From Pseudonocardia sp. EC080619-01 (lineage in GTDB: Bacteria; Actinomycetota; Actinomycetes; Mycobacteriales; Pseudonocardiaceae), in NCBI RefSeq assembly GCF_001420995.1, contig NZ_CP012184.1, forward strand, positions 914,501 through 978,500: a DNA stretch of 64,000 nt. Reading direction: 5' to 3'. This document shows, one piece after another, positions 33,423 through 41,732 of this stretch (position 1 is its first letter; each line of letters begins with the position of its first letter). The translations under genes and the position numbers were made by a program. The notes beneath the pieces are model-generated. The model saw nothing but the letters and a program-made list of their open reading frames with translations. It was not told where the DNA came from and ran no database searches.

Positions 33423-35722
33423 CCATGCCGATCCCCGGCTCGGAGGCCTTCTCCAGCCGCCCCGTCGACCCGGACGAGCTGGCGCGGTCGCTGCCGTCGT
33501 CGCTCGCGGTCCACACCGTCACCCAGGACCAGATCGACGCCCTCGATCCGCTCACCTACGAGGTGATCCGGCACCGGCTCTGGTCGGTCACCGACGAGAT
33601 GGGCGAGGCGCTCAAGCGCATGTCCGGCTCGCCGATCGTCACCGACGCCAACGACTTCGACTTCGCCATCTCCGACGAGCTGGGCCAGGAGGTGCAGGTC
33701 GGGCTCTACAACACGATGCTCGTCGGCGCCGTGGACCTGGCGATCTACTGGACGCTGCGGCACCGGGCGTCGAACCCCGGCATCGAGGCCGGGGACATGT
33801 TCCTCACGAACGACCCGTGGGTCGGCGGCGGGCTGCACCAGAACGACGTCATGGTCTACCAGCCCGTCTTCCACGACGGGAAGCTCTTCGCCTGGACCAG
33901 CGCGATCGCCCACCAGCCCGACCTCGGCGGGGTCGGCCTCGGGTCGTTCTCCCCCGCCGCGCAGGACGTGTTCTCCGAGTCGCTGCCCACGCCGCCGGTC
34001 AAGGTCGTGCGGGACGGGCGGCTGCAGGCCGACGTCGCCGACGTCTGGGTGCGCCGCTCCCGCGTGCCGATGCTGGTCGGGCTGGACCTGCGCGCCAAGA
34101 TCGGCGCGAACAACGTCGGCGGCGAGCGGCTGCACGCGCTGATCGACCAGTACGGCGCGGACACGGTGAAGGCCGTGATGAAGCGGATGATGTCCGACGC
34201 CGAGTCGCGGCTGCGCGGCAAGCTGACCGCGCTGCCGGACGGCAGCTGGTCCGCCACCGGCTACCAGGACCAGTCGCACGAGGGTGACCGGAACCTGCAC
34301 ACGATCACCGTGACGACGACGAAGTCCGGCGATCACCTGACCTTCGACTTCACCGGCACCGACCCGCAGGCGGGCGTCGTCAACTGCACCTACGCCGGGA
34401 TGCGCGGCGGGGTCATGCTGGCGCTGCTGCCGATCCTGGCCGGGGACATCCCGTGGTCGGCGGGCGGGCTCATGCGCTGCTTCGACCTCGTCACCGAGGA
34501 GGGGACGCTGAACAACGCGACGTTCCCCGCGGCCGTCGGGCGGGGGCCGATCGGACCGGCCTGGCTGACCGGCAGCCTCGTCGCCGAGTGCCTGTCCCAG
34601 ATGCTCGACCGGGACCTGGAGCTCGGCAAGAACGTGCAGGCGACCTGCTGCGGCACCTGGGACACCGCCGTGATCGCCGGCCTGGACGAGCGCGGCGAGC
34701 AGCCCGCACCGTTCCTGTCGATCATGATGGAGCCGATGGCGGGCGGCTACGGCGCACGCCCGCACGCCGACGGCGTCGACACGGGCGGGCTGTTCTGCAT
34801 CCCGATGGGCCGGGTCCCCGACGTCGAGATGACCGAGTTCCTCTACCCGCTGCTGACCCTGTGGCGGCGCGAGGTCCCCGACTCCGGCGGGCCAGGGCGG
34901 CAACGTGGCGGGCTGGGTGCGTCGATGGCCTTCACCCCGCACGGCACCAGCCTGCCGATGGGCCTGGTGCTGGCATCGGCGGGCAAGGCGGTCGCGCAGA
35001 ACACCGGCCTCTCCGGCGGGCTGCCGGGCAACTCCGGGCTCGACGTCGTCGCCCGGGACAGCCGGGTGGCCGAGCTCCTCGCCGGCGGGACGATGCCGAC
35101 CGAGCTGGCGCAGGTGTCGGACACCCTGGAACCGGGGCAGAACTACGCCTCCAGCCACCTGGCGCCGGGCGAGGTGTTCGCGATGACCTGGCAGGGCGGC
35201 GGGGGCTACGGCGACCCGCTCCGGCGCGACCCCGCCGCCGTCGCCCGCGACCTGCGCGAGGAGAAGATCACCGAAGGTGCGGCGCGGTCCGTCTACGGGG
35301 TCGTGCTGCACGGCGGCGCCGTCGACGCGGCCGCCACCGACGCCGAGCGTTCCCGGCAGCGCGACGCCCGCCGCGACCGGTCCAGCGTGACCGGGACGAC
35401 CCGCGGCCGGGCGGACCTGTCGTCGGGCCGGCGGATCGACGACAACCTCGTCGAGGTGGGCGACGACGTCGCCTGCGGGCACTGCGGCGAGATCCTCGGC
35501 GACACCGGGGACGCACCACTGGTCCTGGCGGTCCACGACGGGCCGCCGGCCACGGCCGGGCCGCAGATCATCGCGACCGCGTCCGACTACGTCGACGCCC
35601 CCGTGGTGTTCCGGCAGTACAGCTGCCCGTCGTGCTGGACGGCGCTGTCGTCGTCGGTGGTGCCCGCCGACCACCCGGACGCGGCGAGGAGCCTCGGCCG
35701 GTCGACGGTCCGCACGGGGTGA
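33419..35722 (+). CDS. Hydantoinase B subunit fused to an acetone-carboxylase-gamma-like tail
   Basis: A 767-aa protein. Residues ~35-600 are the HyuB domain (DPLTYEVIRHRLWSV, FLTNDPWVGGGLHQNDV, GGGYGDPLRRDP). The last ~90 residues add two CxxC pairs, CGHCGEIL and RQYSCPSCWTAL, the kind of Zn-ribbon seen in the small gamma subunit of acetone carboxylase. In acetone carboxylases that subunit is a separate protein, so this is a fusion. It is translationally coupled to HyuA. The 3' end overlaps the convergent MFS gene by 136 bp. The tail argues for an ATP-dependent carboxylase or hydrolase complex rather than a plain hydantoinase. Confidence 0.88.
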   Translation: MTMPIPGSEAFSSRPVDPDELARSLPSSLAVHTVTQDQIDALDPLTYEVIRHRLWSVTDEMGEALKRMSGSPIVTDANDFDFAISDELGQEVQVGLYNTMLVGAVDLAIYWTLRHRASNPGIEAGDMFLTNDPWVGGGLHQNDVMVYQPVFHDGKLFAWTSAIAHQPDLGGVGLGSFSPAAQDVFSESLPTPPVKVVRDGRLQADVADVWVRRSRVPMLVGLDLRAKIGANNVGGERLHALIDQYGADTVKAVMKRMMSDAESRLRGKLTALPDGSWSATGYQDQSHEGDRNLHTITVTTTKSGDHLTFDFTGTDPQAGVVNCTYAGMRGGVMLALLPILAGDIPWSAGGLMRCFDLVTEEGTLNNATFPAAVGRGPIGPAWLTGSLVAECLSQMLDRDLELGKNVQATCCGTWDTAVIAGLDERGEQPAPFLSIMMEPMAGGYGARPHADGVDTGGLFCIPMGRVPDVEMTEFLYPLLTLWRREVPDSGGPGRQRGGLGASMAFTPHGTSLPMGLVLASAGKAVAQNTGLSGGLPGNSGLDVVARDSRVAELLAGGTMPTELAQVSDTLEPGQNYASSHLAPGEVFAMTWQGGGGYGDPLRRDPAAVARDLREEKITEGAARSVYGVVLHGGAVDAAATDAERSRQRDARRDRSSVTGTTRGRADLSSGRRIDDNLVEVGDDVACGHCGEILGDTGDAPLVLAVHDGPPATAGPQIIATASDYVDAPVVFRQYSCPSCWTALSSSVVPADHPDAARSLGRSTVRTG

Positions 35723-37086
35723 GGATCCGGGGCGGGCGGGCGACGGCCGTGCCAGACCCCGTTCGCCTCGTGCACCCCGCGCAGCGCCCCGGCGACCAGG
35801 GAGACGAGGTCGCCCCACGGGTCGCCGTCGGGGTCGGCCGGAACCGTGCCGCGCGGCGCGGTCCCGGTCGCGACGGCGGCACCGGCCGCGACGACGAGCA
35901 GCCCGCCCGCGAGCAGGCTCGTCGCCTCCCCCAGCGGCAGCACCGACGCGAGCATCCCGACCGCGAGGGTCGGCAGGCCGGCGCCCAGGTAGTAGACGAC
36001 GTAGGCGGTGGCGGTCGTCCCGGCCGCCCGGGGCCCGCTCGCCCCGGCCTCCACCGTGGCGTGTGCGCCGCCGTAGGCGAGGCCGTGACCGAACCCCGCG
36101 ACCACCGCGGTCACGAGGACCACCGGCACCGACGGGGCGGCCCCGGTCGTCGCGAGCACCAGCAGGCCGGCGGCGAGCAGGACGAGCCCGCGCACCTGCG
36201 CTCGCCGGGCTCCGAGCCGGGTCAGCAGGAACTGGGCAGGCACCGCGGCGAGCACGACGAGCGAGGCCACCACGCCGAGCGTCGCCGGACCGACGTCGCC
36301 GGCGGCCCGGGCCAGCACGTTCGGGACGAGCCCGAGGAACAGCCCGACGACCGCCCACGACACGAACCCGGTCACGAGTGCCTCGGCGTGGGCACGGCTC
36401 CGGCGCGGCTCCGCCCCGGTCCTCGTGCCCCTCTCCGTCCGGACCGGCGCCGGGCGTCGGGCCCGGGACGGTCGCAGCCACCACAGCACCCCGAGCAGCG
36501 CGACCGCGTGCAGCACGTGGGCGACCACGTGCGGGGCCGGGACGAGCTCGGCCAGCAGCCCGGTCAGACCGGGGCCCGCCGCGGTGCCGGCGAGGAACGC
36601 GAGCGCGCCCGCGGCCGCGATCCGGCGCCGCGCACCCGTCGTCGACGCCCCGGCCAGCACCACCATCCCCACACCGGTCGCCGCCCCGAGCGCGACGCCC
36701 TGCAGCACCCGCCCGGCGAGCAGCCACGCCACGTGGTCGCCCACCGCGAAACAGACCGAGCCCAGCACCCCGGCGACGAGCCCCGCCCGGACCAGGCGCA
36801 TCCGGCCCAGCCGGTCCCCCAGCGGCCCGAGCAGGAGCAGCGCGGGCACGCTCGCCACCGAGTAGGTGGCGTAGACCAGGGTCAGGGTCAGATCGTCGAA
36901 CCCCAGCCGGGACTGGTAGCCGGGGTAGAGCGGGCCCGCCATGTTCGCGCCGAACGCGAGGAGCGCGAGGGCCGCGGCGACGGCGAGCGTGCGGGCAGCG
37001 GGGCCGGTGGGCCCAGCGGGCGCGGCGGGGCCGGGTGGTGGGCAGGGCTCGGGGCGGGGCTCGGGGCGGAGCCGGAGGTCGGACAC
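35587..37086 (-). CDS. MFS transporter
   Basis: A 499-aa, about 12-helix major facilitator. The loop motif LLLGPLGDRLGRMRLVRAG (helix 2-3) is the family A-motif, and further helices run to about residue 430. The N-terminal ~35 residues are Pro-rich and the last ~70 residues are polar. The start is uncertain: GTG (VSDLRLRP) at 37086 is used, without a clear ribosome site. The convergent overlap of 136 bp with the HyuB gene is unusual but both frames look real. Function, import or drug efflux, is not decided. Confidence 0.8.
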   Translation of the reverse strand: MSDLRLRPEPRPEPCPPPGPAAPAGPTGPAARTLAVAAALALLAFGANMAGPLYPGYQSRLGFDDLTLTLVYATYSVASVPALLLLGPLGDRLGRMRLVRAGLVAGVLGSVCFAVGDHVAWLLAGRVLQGVALGAATGVGMVVLAGASTTGARRRIAAAGALAFLAGTAAGPGLTGLLAELVPAPHVVAHVLHAVALLGVLWWLRPSRARRPAPVRTERGTRTGAEPRRSRAHAEALVTGFVSWAVVGLFLGLVPNVLARAAGDVGPATLGVVASLVVLAAVPAQFLLTRLGARRAQVRGLVLLAAGLLVLATTGAAPSVPVVLVTAVVAGFGHGLAYGGAHATVEAGASGPRAAGTTATAYVVYYLGAGLPTLAVGMLASVLPLGEATSLLAGGLLVVAAGAAVATGTAPRGTVPADPDGDPWGDLVSLVAGALRGVHEANGVWHGRRPPAPDPHPVRTVDRPRLLAASGWSAGTTDDDSAVQHDGQLYCRNTTGAST

Positions 37087-37130
37087 GCGCCCAGCGTGCG
37101 GACAAGGATCGTCACCGAACAACGAAGAGT

Positions 37131-37150
37131 CGTACAGGAAACCATGTACG
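37131..37150. promoter_or_regulatory. Inverted repeat before the MFS gene
   Basis: CGTACA-N8-TGTACG, perfect 6-bp arms, 45 bp upstream of the MFS start in a relatively A-rich patch. Position and symmetry suit a repressor operator; no local regulator is an obvious partner. Confidence 0.4.
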
Positions 37151-37368
37151 GATCTCGGACGGTCGGGCCGCGGGGGTGTACTCGCTGGCCGTGCGGTCGC
37201 AGCCGGTGATCGGCGGGCCGGTCCCGCCCCCCGGCCGTGACCGGCCCCACCGTCGCTCCCGTGTGTCGCGCGTGGGCGCGCCGACCCCCGCGCCCCGGCG
37301 GCACAGCGGCGGTGCGTCCGACGCCCGGACCTGTCCACGACGGTCCGCGCCTCGGGAGGGGTTCCGGA

Positions 37369-37393
37369 GAATCGCTTCCTGAGGAAGCGATTC
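37369..37393. other. Perfect 11-bp inverted repeat
   Basis: GAATCGCTTCC-tga-GGAAGCGATTC lies 50-74 bp beyond the stop of the minus-strand ligase gene. With a 3-base loop it would form a strong hairpin, so a terminator for the ligase operon is likely; an operator is the alternative. It is A/T-richer than its surroundings. Confidence 0.5.
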
Positions 37394-37442
37394 CACGCAA
37401 GGGAATCCCCCGCGGGCGCCGGGCCCGTCCGAGGGAGCGGCG

Positions 37443-39098
37443 TCAGCCCTCCGCCTCCTGCGCGCGGGCGACGAGCTGCTCGGCCAGCTCGCGCAGCGCG
37501 GCCGCCCGGATCTTCGAGCCGTTCGTGCCGACGGTCGTCGGCATCTCCTCGATCACGTGCACCGCCTCGGGCACCTTGAACCGCGCCAGCGTCGTCGCAC
37601 ACCAGTCCCGCAGCTCGGCGGGATCCGGATCGGTGCCGGGCACCGCCTCGACGAAGGCGTGGGCCCGCGTCTCCCCCTGCGTCGTGACGCCGACGACCTT
37701 GGTCCGGGCGACCGCGGGATGGTCCGCCAGCCGCGTCTCGATCTCCGCGGGCTCGACGAGGAACCCGCGCAGCCGGAGCGAGTCGCCCATCCGGCACAGG
37801 TAGTCGACACCGCCGTCCGGGCGGACGGTGCCGAGGTCGCCGGAGCGGAACCACCCGTCGTCGGTGAAGGAACGCGCCCGGATCGCCCCGTCGTCGTCGC
37901 CCAGGTAGGCGTCGACGACGTTGTAGCCGCGGAACTGCAGCTCACCGGCCTCGCCGTCGGCGGGCGTGCCGCCGGTGACGGGATCGACCGACCGGACCTC
38001 GATGCCCTCCACCGGGCGCCCGCCGCCGCGGCGGCGCTCCGGGGCCGGGTCGTCCTCGCGCCAGAACGTGGCCAGCGCGAACAGCTCGCTGGATCCGTAC
38101 ACGCCCAGCGCCGGGGTACCGGTCTCGTCCTCGGCCCAGGCCGCGACCTGCATCGAGTTGCCGTAGAAGTCGGCGAGGAGCATCCGCCGCCACGCGCCGA
38201 GGTCGACGGGGTGCTCGCGCCACCCGTCCATGAGCCGGCCGCTGACGTCGTCGGCGCAGGCGAGGTGGGTGACACCGAACTCCGCCATGTGGCCGAGCAC
38301 GAGATCGACGTCGAAGACCGGTTCGAGCAGCGCGGCACCGCCCGCCGCGATCGCCGTCACGGCCGGGACGTAGCCGAACACCCCGGACAGCGGCAGCACC
38401 ACCAGGCTGACCGAGCCGGCGTCCCACCCGCCGGCCGCGGCGACGGTGCGGGCGTGCGTCGCGACGGCGCTGCCGAGGTGGGCGGCGAGCTTGGGCATGC
38501 CCGTCGAACCGGAGGTGGTGAAGGCGACCGCGAGGGCGTCGGGCACCGCGCCGAGCGCATCGGCATCGAGCTCGCCACCGGTGTCGTGCGGGCGCGGGAC
38601 CCACACGCCGCCGCCGGCGTCGTAGGCGGCGATCTCGTCCGCGGACGCGGGCTCACGCCCCGGCCCGGTGACCACCGCGACCGACGGCGTCGCGCCCCCG
38701 TTCCCGGCCCCGGCGACGGCCGCGTGCAGCGTCGTCGCGAGGTCGAGCCCCAGGAAGCCGTGCGCGACGAGCAGGACACCCGGCCGGGCGTGCCCGAGGA
38801 CGTGCGCGACGTCGGTGACGCCGTAGCGGGTGTTGATGCCGATCACGTGCGCCCCGAGCGCGGCGGCCGCGAACTGCGCGACGACGGCGTCGGACCAGTT
38901 CGGCAGCCACACCCCGACGCAGTCACCGGGGCCGATGCCGTGGTCGCGCAGGTCGTCGCGCAGCGCGACGGTCCGGCGCAGGAGCTCGTCGCGGGTCACC
39001 GGCCGCGGCTGCGGGCCGCCGTCGATCACGACGACCGATCCGGGTGCCGCGGCGACGGTGCCGGTCAGCAGGTCGGTCAGGGTCTCCCCGGTGCTCAC
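37443..39098 (-). CDS. AMP-binding acyl-CoA synthetase-like enzyme
   Basis: A 551-aa ANL-superfamily ligase. FTTSGSTGMPKLAAH is the P-loop, YGSSELFALATF the acyl-binding/adenine motif, GWFRSGDLGTVRPDG the conserved Asp block, and a C-terminal Lys follows in TTVGTNGSKIRAAAL. It resembles acid:CoA ligases more than aryl-AMP ligases. The GTG start overlaps the upstream hydrolase stop by 4 bp. It is the last of three coupled genes with an alpha/beta hydrolase and a MaoC-type enzyme, consistent with activation and degradation of a carboxylic acid. Confidence 0.9.
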   Translation of the reverse strand: MSTGETLTDLLTGTVAAAPGSVVVIDGGPQPRPVTRDELLRRTVALRDDLRDHGIGPGDCVGVWLPNWSDAVVAQFAAAALGAHVIGINTRYGVTDVAHVLGHARPGVLLVAHGFLGLDLATTLHAAVAGAGNGGATPSVAVVTGPGREPASADEIAAYDAGGGVWVPRPHDTGGELDADALGAVPDALAVAFTTSGSTGMPKLAAHLGSAVATHARTVAAAGGWDAGSVSLVVLPLSGVFGYVPAVTAIAAGGAALLEPVFDVDLVLGHMAEFGVTHLACADDVSGRLMDGWREHPVDLGAWRRMLLADFYGNSMQVAAWAEDETGTPALGVYGSSELFALATFWREDDPAPERRRGGGRPVEGIEVRSVDPVTGGTPADGEAGELQFRGYNVVDAYLGDDDGAIRARSFTDDGWFRSGDLGTVRPDGGVDYLCRMGDSLRLRGFLVEPAEIETRLADHPAVARTKVVGVTTQGETRAHAFVEAVPGTDPDPAELRDWCATTLARFKVPEAVHVIEEMPTTVGTNGSKIRAAALRELAEQLVARAQEAEG

Positions 39099-39916
39099 GC
39101 GGTCACCTCCGCCGGGCGGACCGCCTGCTCGCGCAGCCAGCCGTCGAGGATCCCGGCGACGTCGTCGAGCTCCTCCATCGGGTAGTGCCCGATCCCCTCC
39201 AGCAGCGTGTACCGGGCACCGGGGATCAGGTCCGCGGCGTGCCGGACGTCGGCCGGGTCGACCCACAGGTCGTCCGAGCCGACGACGAGGTGGACCGGGC
39301 ACGCGACCCCGCCCAGCGAGTCCCGGACGTCGTGCCGGGCCCAGCCGATGAGGTCGCTGGTGGAGATCTCCGGGTCCTCCCGGCGGTGCATCCGCGCGAT
39401 CAGCTCGGCGCGCGCGGCCGGGACCCGGCGTCCGACGACGGCGAGCGTCCCGAAGTAGGTCCGGTCGGTGCGGCTCGGCGCGGCCGAGTCGGCGAGCTCG
39501 CGTTCGAGCCCCCGCACGCTCGGCGACGGCGAGTCGGTGCCGCCGTGCGCAGCCATCGCGACCGCCCCGGCGAGCCGGTCGCCCCGGCGGACCGCGAGCT
39601 GCAGGGCGATCGCGCCGCCGATCGAGCAGCCGACGACGGACGGCCGCTCCAGCCCGAGGGTGTCGATCAGCTCCTCGCACCAGGCCGCGTAGTCGCCGAG
39701 GTCGCGGACCGGACCGCCCGCAGCGGGCTCGGAGCGGCCGTGCCCGGGCAGGTCCGGGACGACGACCCGGTACCCGCGGGCGGCCAGCGCGGTCTGGGTG
39801 TCCCGCCACTGGACGCCGTTCTGTCCCGCGGTGTGCAGGCACAGCACGTCCGGCCCGTCCCCGTCGGACAGCACGAACGACCGCGTGCCGCCCACCTCGA
39901 CGTAGTCCGCCCTCAT
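39095..39916 (-). CDS. Alpha/beta-fold hydrolase
   Basis: A 273-aa hydrolase: VLCLHTAGQNG (oxyanion region), VPDLPGHGRSEPA, VGCSIGGAIAL with nucleophile Ser near residue 97, GSDDLWVDP with the acid, and EGIGHYPMEE with the His. It overlaps both neighbours by 4 bp. It could be a thioesterase-like or C-C hydrolase acting on the CoA-linked or ring-opened intermediate of the pathway. Confidence 0.9.
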   Translation of the reverse strand: MRADYVEVGGTRSFVLSDGDGPDVLCLHTAGQNGVQWRDTQTALAARGYRVVVPDLPGHGRSEPAAGGPVRDLGDYAAWCEELIDTLGLERPSVVGCSIGGAIALQLAVRRGDRLAGAVAMAAHGGTDSPSPSVRGLERELADSAAPSRTDRTYFGTLAVVGRRVPAARAELIARMHRREDPEISTSDLIGWARHDVRDSLGGVACPVHLVVGSDDLWVDPADVRHAADLIPGARYTLLEGIGHYPMEELDDVAGILDGWLREQAVRPAEVTA

Positions 39917-40815
39917 CGGTCCCCGTCCTTCCCACCGGCACCGGCGAGCGCACGCGCCTCGTCGACGAGGGCGACGAGGGCGGCGGTCAGCCGGAGGTAC
40001 TCGTAGGCGTCGCCGTCCGTGGCGAACTCGTCGCGCATGGTCCGGACGGTGTAGTCGTTGACCGGGCCGGTCAGCAGCCGCACCCAGGTCAGGTCGGACG
40101 CACCGAGCACGAACGTGGGCCCGTGCGGGGTGCGGCGGCCGCTCTCGATCACCCGGCCGCGGAAGACGCGGAACTGCACGACGTCGTCGCCGAAGCGCAG
40201 GCCGATCGTGCCGTCCCAGGTGGCGGTGGCCGTGGTGAACGCCGCGGAGGCGTCCAGCCGGGCGGCGAGCGCGGCGGCCCAGCCGGGGGTGGCGAACGCC
40301 CGGCCGGTGCGCGCCGCGTGGTCGTCGACCGCCGACCGGGCCGTGACCAGCGCGGACGTGCTGCCCCGCTGGACGACGACGCCGTCCTGGTTGCGGACGA
40401 CGACGTCGCGCCCGATCACCCCGTTGCGCAGCGACGAGGTGCGGCGCGCCCGGACGACCGTCATCTCGTAGGTGACGGTGTCCCCGACGTGGATCGGCGC
40501 GAGGTAGTCCCACCGCGTGCCGAGGGCCGCCTCGACGTGCTCGGAGAGCCCGAGCTCGTGGTGCCAGCCGAAGAACGCGGCCTCCCCGAGCGGCCCGTGG
40601 ACCAGCGGGCGCCCGTCGGCCGTGTGGCCGTGCTCCGTGTGCAGGGCCGCCCGGTCGCCGCTCAGCTCGGCGAACGCGGCGACCACCTCCGGCCCGAAGG
40701 TGCGCGGCGGGCCGGTGACGACCTGGCCGACCTCGAAGTCCTCGAACCAGGGCCCGCGCGGGGGTGGGGACGTCGTCGGCGCGGGCGCACCGACGGTGGT
40801 GCCGTTCGTCGTCAT
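39913..40815 (-). CDS. MaoC-type hydratase domain fused to an SCP2-like domain
   Basis: A 300-aa protein. Residues ~20-160 are a hot-dog-fold MaoC-like domain (FEDFEVGQVVTGPPRTFGP, FAELSGDRAALHT with the Asp/His hydratase-type region, HGPLGEAAF). Residues ~185-295 resemble a sterol-carrier-protein-2 domain (WDGTIGLRFGDDVVQFRVF, ASDLTWVRLLTGPVNDYTV, a terminal helix). MaoC domains hydrate enoyl-CoA or bind acyl-CoA. It is the first gene of a three-gene operon divergent from the TetR gene. The second domain call is by pattern only. Confidence 0.8.
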   Translation of the reverse strand: MTTNGTTVGAPAPTTSPPPRGPWFEDFEVGQVVTGPPRTFGPEVVAAFAELSGDRAALHTEHGHTADGRPLVHGPLGEAAFFGWHHELGLSEHVEAALGTRWDYLAPIHVGDTVTYEMTVVRARRTSSLRNGVIGRDVVVRNQDGVVVQRGSTSALVTARSAVDDHAARTGRAFATPGWAAALAARLDASAAFTTATATWDGTIGLRFGDDVVQFRVFRGRVIESGRRTPHGPTFVLGASDLTWVRLLTGPVNDYTVRTMRDEFATDGDAYEYLRLTAALVALVDEARALAGAGGKDGDR

Positions 40816-40890
40816 CGTCGTCGTCCTCTCCGGGCCCGGCCGTCACGGGCGGGTGCGGTCTCGTCCGTGCCACCCGGAGGACCGGACACA

Positions 40891-40906
40891 CGAACGAACG
40901 TTCTTG
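40891..40906. promoter_or_regulatory. TetR operator candidate in divergent promoter
   Basis: CGAACGAACGTTCTTG, an imperfect palindrome with a GAACGTTC core, lies between the MaoC operon and the divergent tetR-like gene. It shares CGAACGA..CGTTC with the perfect palindrome at 41652, suggesting one regulator for both. Confidence 0.5.
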
Positions 40907-40984
40907 TCGAGAACGCTAGACCGCGCCGATCCGCCCGGTCAAGCACGCCGGACCCGGCGGGCCCGGTGGTCTACGCTGGGCGAC

Positions 40985-41602
40985 ATGAACGCCCGTTCCG
41001 CGGCCCTGGTCGCCGACACCGGCCGCCGGAACGAGGCGGCGATCCTCAACGCGGCCCTGCAGGCCTTCGGCCTCAAGGGCTTCAACGGCGCCTCGATGCG
41101 CGACGTCTCCAAGGGCGCGGAGACCAGCCTGTCGAACCTCTACAACTACTTCCCGTCGAAGTCCAAGCTGCTCGCCGCGGTCCTGCGGCACGCCAACGAC
41201 GAGCTGCAGCGACGGGTCGCCGAGGCCGTCGCCCACGCCGGTGACGACGCCCCGTCCCGCCTGCGCGAGGCCGTGCGCGCCTACGTCGGGTTCGTTGTCG
41301 ACCACCAGGTCGCGATGCTCGTCTCGACCAACGAGGTCCGCTACCTCGATCCCGGCGACCGCGCCGAGCTCGTCGTCGACCGGGACGCGACCCAGGCGAT
41401 CGTCGGCCGGATCGTCGCCCAGGGCTCCGGCGACGGGAGCTTCCGCACGCCCTACGCCGACGACGCCACCCGCGCGATCCTCAGCACCGTCGGCGCGATC
41501 GCGGCCTGGTACCGGCCGGACGGGCCGCTGAGCCGCGGCCAGCTGGCCGAACAGTACGCCCGCTACGCCGTCGCCCTGCTGGAGGGCCCGCTCCCGCACT
41601 GA
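40985..41602 (+). CDS. TetR family transcriptional regulator
   Basis: A 205-aa TetR protein: NEAAILNAALQAFGLKGFNGAS followed by the HTH MRDVSKGAETSLSNLYNYFPSK at about residues 15-60. The C-terminal effector domain is variable. It is divergent from the ligase-hydrolase-MaoC operon and 130 bp before the MHS transporter gene. Palindromes of the same type precede both units, so it likely represses uptake and degradation together in the absence of substrate or its CoA ester. Confidence 0.9.
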   Translation: MNARSAALVADTGRRNEAAILNAALQAFGLKGFNGASMRDVSKGAETSLSNLYNYFPSKSKLLAAVLRHANDELQRRVAEAVAHAGDDAPSRLREAVRAYVGFVVDHQVAMLVSTNEVRYLDPGDRAELVVDRDATQAIVGRIVAQGSGDGSFRTPYADDATRAILSTVGAIAAWYRPDGPLSRGQLAEQYARYAVALLEGPLPH

Positions 41603-41651
41603 GGGCCCGAACCCGCCCCTTGCCCCCGACGGGTCGGCTCGGTAGCTTTCG

Positions 41652-41665
41652 CGAACGATCGTTCG
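41652..41665. promoter_or_regulatory. Perfect palindrome before MHS transporter gene
   Basis: CGAACGATCGTTCG, 68 bp upstream of the transporter start. It resembles the motif at 40891-40906 beside the TetR gene. Its core also fits the LexA box except for the outer bases (G and T instead of T and A), so LexA binding is a weaker alternative. Confidence 0.55.
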
Positions 41666-41732
41666 TACCCGCCGAGCCGCCCGCGCGCCCGGCCCTGTTC
41701 GGCCGCACCGACGCGGCCCGGAGGGGAACCGC

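Larger units (their letters stand above)
37087..37442. other. 356-bp intergenic region
   Basis: It lies between the MFS start and the 3' end of a ligase gene, so the MFS promoter should be here. Two inverted repeats are visible and listed separately. No gene was supported; the open frames crossing it are Pro/Arg-rich shadows. Confidence 0.5.

Noticed and set aside
41651..41666. Second LexA box
   Set aside because: Outer bases differ from the consensus and a closely similar motif lies beside the adjacent TetR gene, so TetR control is favoured.
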